Shown here one piece after another: positions 61,777 to 64,000 of a stretch of DNA of 64,000 nucleotides. Positions within the stretch are counted from its first letter, which is position 1. Each line of letters starts with the position of its first letter. The notes under the pieces are model-generated. The model was not told the origin of the DNA, searched no databases, and saw only the letters and a program-made list of their open reading frames with translations. This stretch comes from Chitinophagales bacterium (GTDB lineage: Bacteria > Bacteroidota > Bacteroidia > Chitinophagales > Chitinophagaceae), in the NCBI GenBank assembly GCA_020636505.1, contig JACJXR010000007.1, positions 62,001 to 126,000 on the forward strand, written 5' to 3'. A program made the position numbers and the translations under genes.

Positions 61777-63189
61777 ATGAAATTAGAACAGATATACACA
61801 GGTTGCCTTGCACAAGGCGCTTACTATGTGGAAAGCGAAGGAGAAGCAGTGGTGATAGATCCATTGCGTGAGGTGCAACCATACATCGACAGAGCGGAAA
61901 AAGACGGAGCCAAGATCAAGTATGTATTGGAAACACACTTCCATGCAGATTTCGTGTCGGGACATATAGACCTGGCCAAAGCTACAGGCGCACAAATAGT
62001 ATATGGTCCTACCGCACAACCGGGCTTTGATGCTTTGGTTGCGGAAGACGGTCAAGAATTCAAAGTAGGTAAGATAACATTCAAAGTGCTGCACACTCCG
62101 GGGCATACCATGGAGAGCTCCAGCTATTTGCTGATAGACGAAGAAGGTAAAGAAGTTGCCCTTTTCTCAGGCGATACACTCTTCCTTGGTGATGTAGGCC
62201 GTCCTGACTTGGCGCAGAAAGCCGCACATATGACTCAAGAAGAGTTGGCGGGCTTGTTGTTCGATTCGCTTCGCAATAAGATCATGTCTTTGTCCGACGA
62301 TGTGATGGTATATCCCGCACACGGTGCAGGCAGTGCATGTGGTAAGAAGATGAGCAGCGATACAATGGATACACTCGGACATCAGAAAGCGACCAACTAC
62401 GCTTTGCGTGCCGATATGACTCGCGACGAGTTCATCAAAGAAGTAACGGACGGATTGACTCCGCCACCGCAATACTTCCCTAAGAATGTGGCCATGAACA
62501 AGCAAGGCTACGAGAGTATAGACAGTGTGATAGAAAAGGGTACGCAAGAGTTGAGTGCGGAAGCGTTTGAAGCTGCGGCAGAAGAAACAGGAGCGCTGAT
62601 ATTGGATACGCGCAAACCACAGACATTCGCCAAAGGATTTATTCCCGGTTCCATCAACATAGGTATAGACGGCAACTTCGCCCCATGGGTGGGTACATTG
62701 ATTCCCGACCTGAAACAACCGATACTGATAGTGGCCGATGAAGGTAGAGTGGAAGAAGTGGTGATACGTCTAAGCCGTGTGGGTTACGACAACAGCATCG
62801 GATATCTGAAAGGGGGATTTGAAGCATGGCAAGCAGCAGGTAAGGAAACAGACAGTATAGAAAGCATTACTGCAGATGAGCTTGCAGAACGTATGAACGA
62901 CAACAACATACTGTTGGATGTGCGTAAGAACAGCGAATACGATTCAGAGCATGTGATAGGTGCGGAAAATGTGCCGCTCGATTATATCAACGACAATATG
63001 CAATCTGTAAATACAGAGAAGGAGACATTTGTACACTGTGCCGGTGGTTACCGCTCAATGGTGTTCATCTCCATCCTCAAAGCAAGAGGAATACACAATA
63101 TGATAGATGTACAAGGTGGCTTTAAGGCCATTAAGGATAGTAAGAAATTCAACGTCAGCGCCTACGAGGAGCCGACAACGATGCTCTAG
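61777..63189 (+). CDS. Persulfide dioxygenase-rhodanese fusion (MBL fold, CstB-like)
   Basis: 470 residues from the ATG at 61777; 19 open codons upstream overlap the promoter. The MBL domain (1-~235) has THFHADFVSGH with His54, His56 and Asp58, and the GDTLFLGDVGRPD and YPAHGAGS segments of ETHE1-type persulfide dioxygenases. A first rhodanese-like domain (~255-360) has no Cys in its active loop (IVADEGRVEE), and the second (~370-470) has the catalytic Cys in HCAGGYRS (about 421). MBL, pseudo-rhodanese, rhodanese is the order in CstB. It oxidises persulfides to sulfite and thiosulfate in the cytoplasm. Divergent promoter carries a Crp/Fnr-type site. Confidence 0.93.
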   Translation: MKLEQIYTGCLAQGAYYVESEGEAVVIDPLREVQPYIDRAEKDGAKIKYVLETHFHADFVSGHIDLAKATGAQIVYGPTAQPGFDALVAEDGQEFKVGKITFKVLHTPGHTMESSSYLLIDEEGKEVALFSGDTLFLGDVGRPDLAQKAAHMTQEELAGLLFDSLRNKIMSLSDDVMVYPAHGAGSACGKKMSSDTMDTLGHQKATNYALRADMTRDEFIKEVTDGLTPPPQYFPKNVAMNKQGYESIDSVIEKGTQELSAEAFEAAAEETGALILDTRKPQTFAKGFIPGSINIGIDGNFAPWVGTLIPDLKQPILIVADEGRVEEVVIRLSRVGYDNSIGYLKGGFEAWQAAGKETDSIESITADELAERMNDNNILLDVRKNSEYDSEHVIGAENVPLDYINDNMQSVNTEKETFVHCAGGYRSMVFISILKARGIHNMIDVQGGFKAIKDSKKFNVSAYEEPTTML

Positions 63190-63217
63190 TGATGTAGTGG
63201 TATGCTATAGTTTACAA

Positions 63218-63263
63218 GCCCTGCTTTTAGTGCTTTTCCAAGTACCTACGGCAGGGCATTTTT
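63218..63263 (+). terminator. Terminator after the MBL-rhodanese gene
   Basis: GCCCTGC (63218-63224) and GCAGGGC (63251-63257) with a 26-base loop, then ATTTTTG. Confidence 0.7.
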
Positions 63264-63334
63264 GTGTGTACTAATGACAATCGAGTGATGAAATATACAG
63301 GTTCTAATATTAACTTGTAAATACAAAACCTCCT

Positions 63335-63805
63335 ATGAAGTCCTCAAACATTTATATCCCGCTTTTACTTTTCGTTTTCGTATCGGTATTGTTTTCCTGT
63401 AAAAAAGATGCTCGCACACCGATGGTGGAAGTTACTCGAGAGCATCCGCTGAATAATTTATATGGAACGCGATTGATGGAAGGCTATAAGATCGGTTGGG
63501 GCGGTTCTTCACAAAAAGTTGACAGCACTTGGTTTGATAGCCTGTATATAACCATTACCCCTGTTGATGGAAATAGAATCAGTGTGAAAAGTGTGGGTTA
63601 TCCTTATGGAACCGTTATGGTTTATGTTCCGGATGAAGAAAACAAGCATCAAGAGGCGTTATACTTTGAACATCAGGAGCGTTATACAGGAGAAAATTTG
63701 TGGTACGATTTTATTCATGACAAAGTGAAATACGGTTGGCACTTTTCTACTTCTGCTTACACAAATGTTTACATTACTTATACTGTTATTTGGGACAAAG
63801 AATGA
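63335..63805 (+). CDS. Lipoprotein of unknown function
   Basis: 156 residues, lipobox VLFSC at about 18-22 followed by KKDA. The mature part is rich in Tyr and Trp and probably all-beta (GYKIGWGGSSQ, SLYITITPVDG, YGTVMVYV). No family recognised. Monocistronic, after a terminator, before the window edge. Confidence 0.75.
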   Translation: MKSSNIYIPLLLFVFVSVLFSCKKDARTPMVEVTREHPLNNLYGTRLMEGYKIGWGGSSQKVDSTWFDSLYITITPVDGNRISVKSVGYPYGTVMVYVPDEENKHQEALYFEHQERYTGENLWYDFIHDKVKYGWHFSTSAYTNVYITYTVIWDKE

Positions 63806-63888
63806 TTTGTCCCGAACAGGTCATCGTACAATTATATATCTATATATGTAGCAGTGTAGCATTTGCTAGATGCTGCAGTTTTGGTACA

Positions 63889-63915
63889 CTGTCCCTGTCC
63901 CGCAAATAGGGACAG
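63889..63915. terminator. Hairpin near the right edge
   Basis: CTGTCCCT (63889-63896), 11-base loop, AGGGACAG (63908-63915). It lies just downstream of the possible minus-strand gene at the edge and could be its terminator, though no good U-tract follows on that strand. Confidence 0.4.
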
Positions 63916-63924
63916 CGGGTACAT

Positions 63925-64000
63925 TTATTCCTTGTCACGTTTTATTTTATACATGGCACAATGCGGAGCATCTGTGCATTTAAGTTTGTTTCGCTTTATT
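63925..64000 (-). CDS. Possible 3' end of a minus-strand gene (partial)
   Basis: Reading from the right edge on the minus strand, 24 open codons (IKRNKLKCTDAPHCAMYKIK, then RDKE) end in TAA at 63925-63927. The piece is Lys/Arg-rich with two Cys. It is too short to identify and could be a chance frame; the hairpin directly after it gives mild support. Confidence 0.3.
   Translation of the reverse strand, partial: IKRNKLKCTDAPHCAMYKIKRDKE

Noticed and set aside
1..64000. CRISPR arrays, insertion sequences, prophage, tRNA and rRNA genes
   Set aside because: No regularly spaced repeats, no transposase or integrase, no tRNA cloverleaf and no rRNA blocks were found by reading. Paralog clusters and the 60896 scar are the only repeats.

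Overview
The window is a stretch of chromosome from a member of the Bacteroidota, most likely of the Chitinophagales/Chitinophagaceae type. Evidence: many secreted proteins carry type IX secretion (T9SS) C-terminal sorting domains of both type A and type B; several genes are preceded by the Bacteroidota -7 promoter element TAnnTTTG instead of a classical -10 box; Shine-Dalgarno sequences are largely absent; lipoproteins carry short signal peptides ending at a Cys; and the gene set is typical of the phylum (MiaE, fused E1 alpha-beta oxoacid dehydrogenase, GIN-domain lipoprotein, GEVED proteins, DUF1343 muramidase, KirBac, tryptophan 2,3-dioxygenase). Base composition looks uniform at a moderate level. 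I saw no insertion sequence, prophage, CRISPR array, tRNA or rRNA gene, and no gene-free gap above 300 bases.

Layout. 1-150: the 3' end of the RNase P RNA and two terminators. 151-8031: a secreted haem/copper T9SS protein, valS with a small GldM-like secreted protein and miaE, a T9SS protein and a C1-type cysteine peptidase. 8098-14365: two large co-oriented T9SS type B proteins. 14615-21593: an NADP-binding oxidoreductase, then a tight run of ABC ATPase, ABC permease, M1 aminopeptidase, lipoprotein and amino-acid permease. 21640-23415: ECF sigma factor with a membrane protein, and a uracil-DNA glycosylase family protein. 23508-26166: two exported ferritin-like proteins, a small membrane protein and an MscS channel. 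26391-29894: lipoprotein, CPBP-like membrane protein, L,D-transpeptidase, and four tandem Cys-rich mini-lipoproteins. 29901-38857: E1 alpha-beta dehydrogenase facing a compact run of YfhO-like protein, acetyltransferase, flippase, KirBac channel and ornithine aminotransferase. 38899-43602: truA, a candidate small RNA, recG, exbD, exbB and an SlyD-type FKBP. 43707-48796: a DUF1343 muramidase and a giant MMPL/acyltransferase/methyltransferase fusion. 48804-51933: tryptophan 2,3-dioxygenase with an ABC exporter. 52062-58330: a GIN lipoprotein and three related T9SS proteins. 58378-64000: methyltransferase, DUF4375 protein, two TonB-C-like proteins, a chimeric gene scar, a secreted protein, a persulfide dioxygenase-rhodanese fusion, a lipoprotein and the edge of one more gene.

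The observations most worth following are: (1) a probable small RNA at about 39744-39826 with its own promoter and terminator and no reading frame; (2) a recombination scar at 60896-61043 that joins the 5' end of the MBL-rhodanese gene to the 3' end of the DUF4375 gene at a shared short sequence; (3) two palindromes in the divergent control region 61611-61776, one being a TGTGA-N6-TCAC site placed near -41.5 of the inferred start; (4) a tandem family of four CxC lipoproteins; (5) a ferritin-like pair of which one member has lost its iron ligands; (6) recG, whose conserved N-terminus continues past the first ATG to an ATA codon; and (7) three T9SS genes sharing a nearly identical C-terminal half but with one swapped N-terminal half. 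None of these amounts to a proven new system; the small RNA and the operator-controlled persulfide locus are the best leads.
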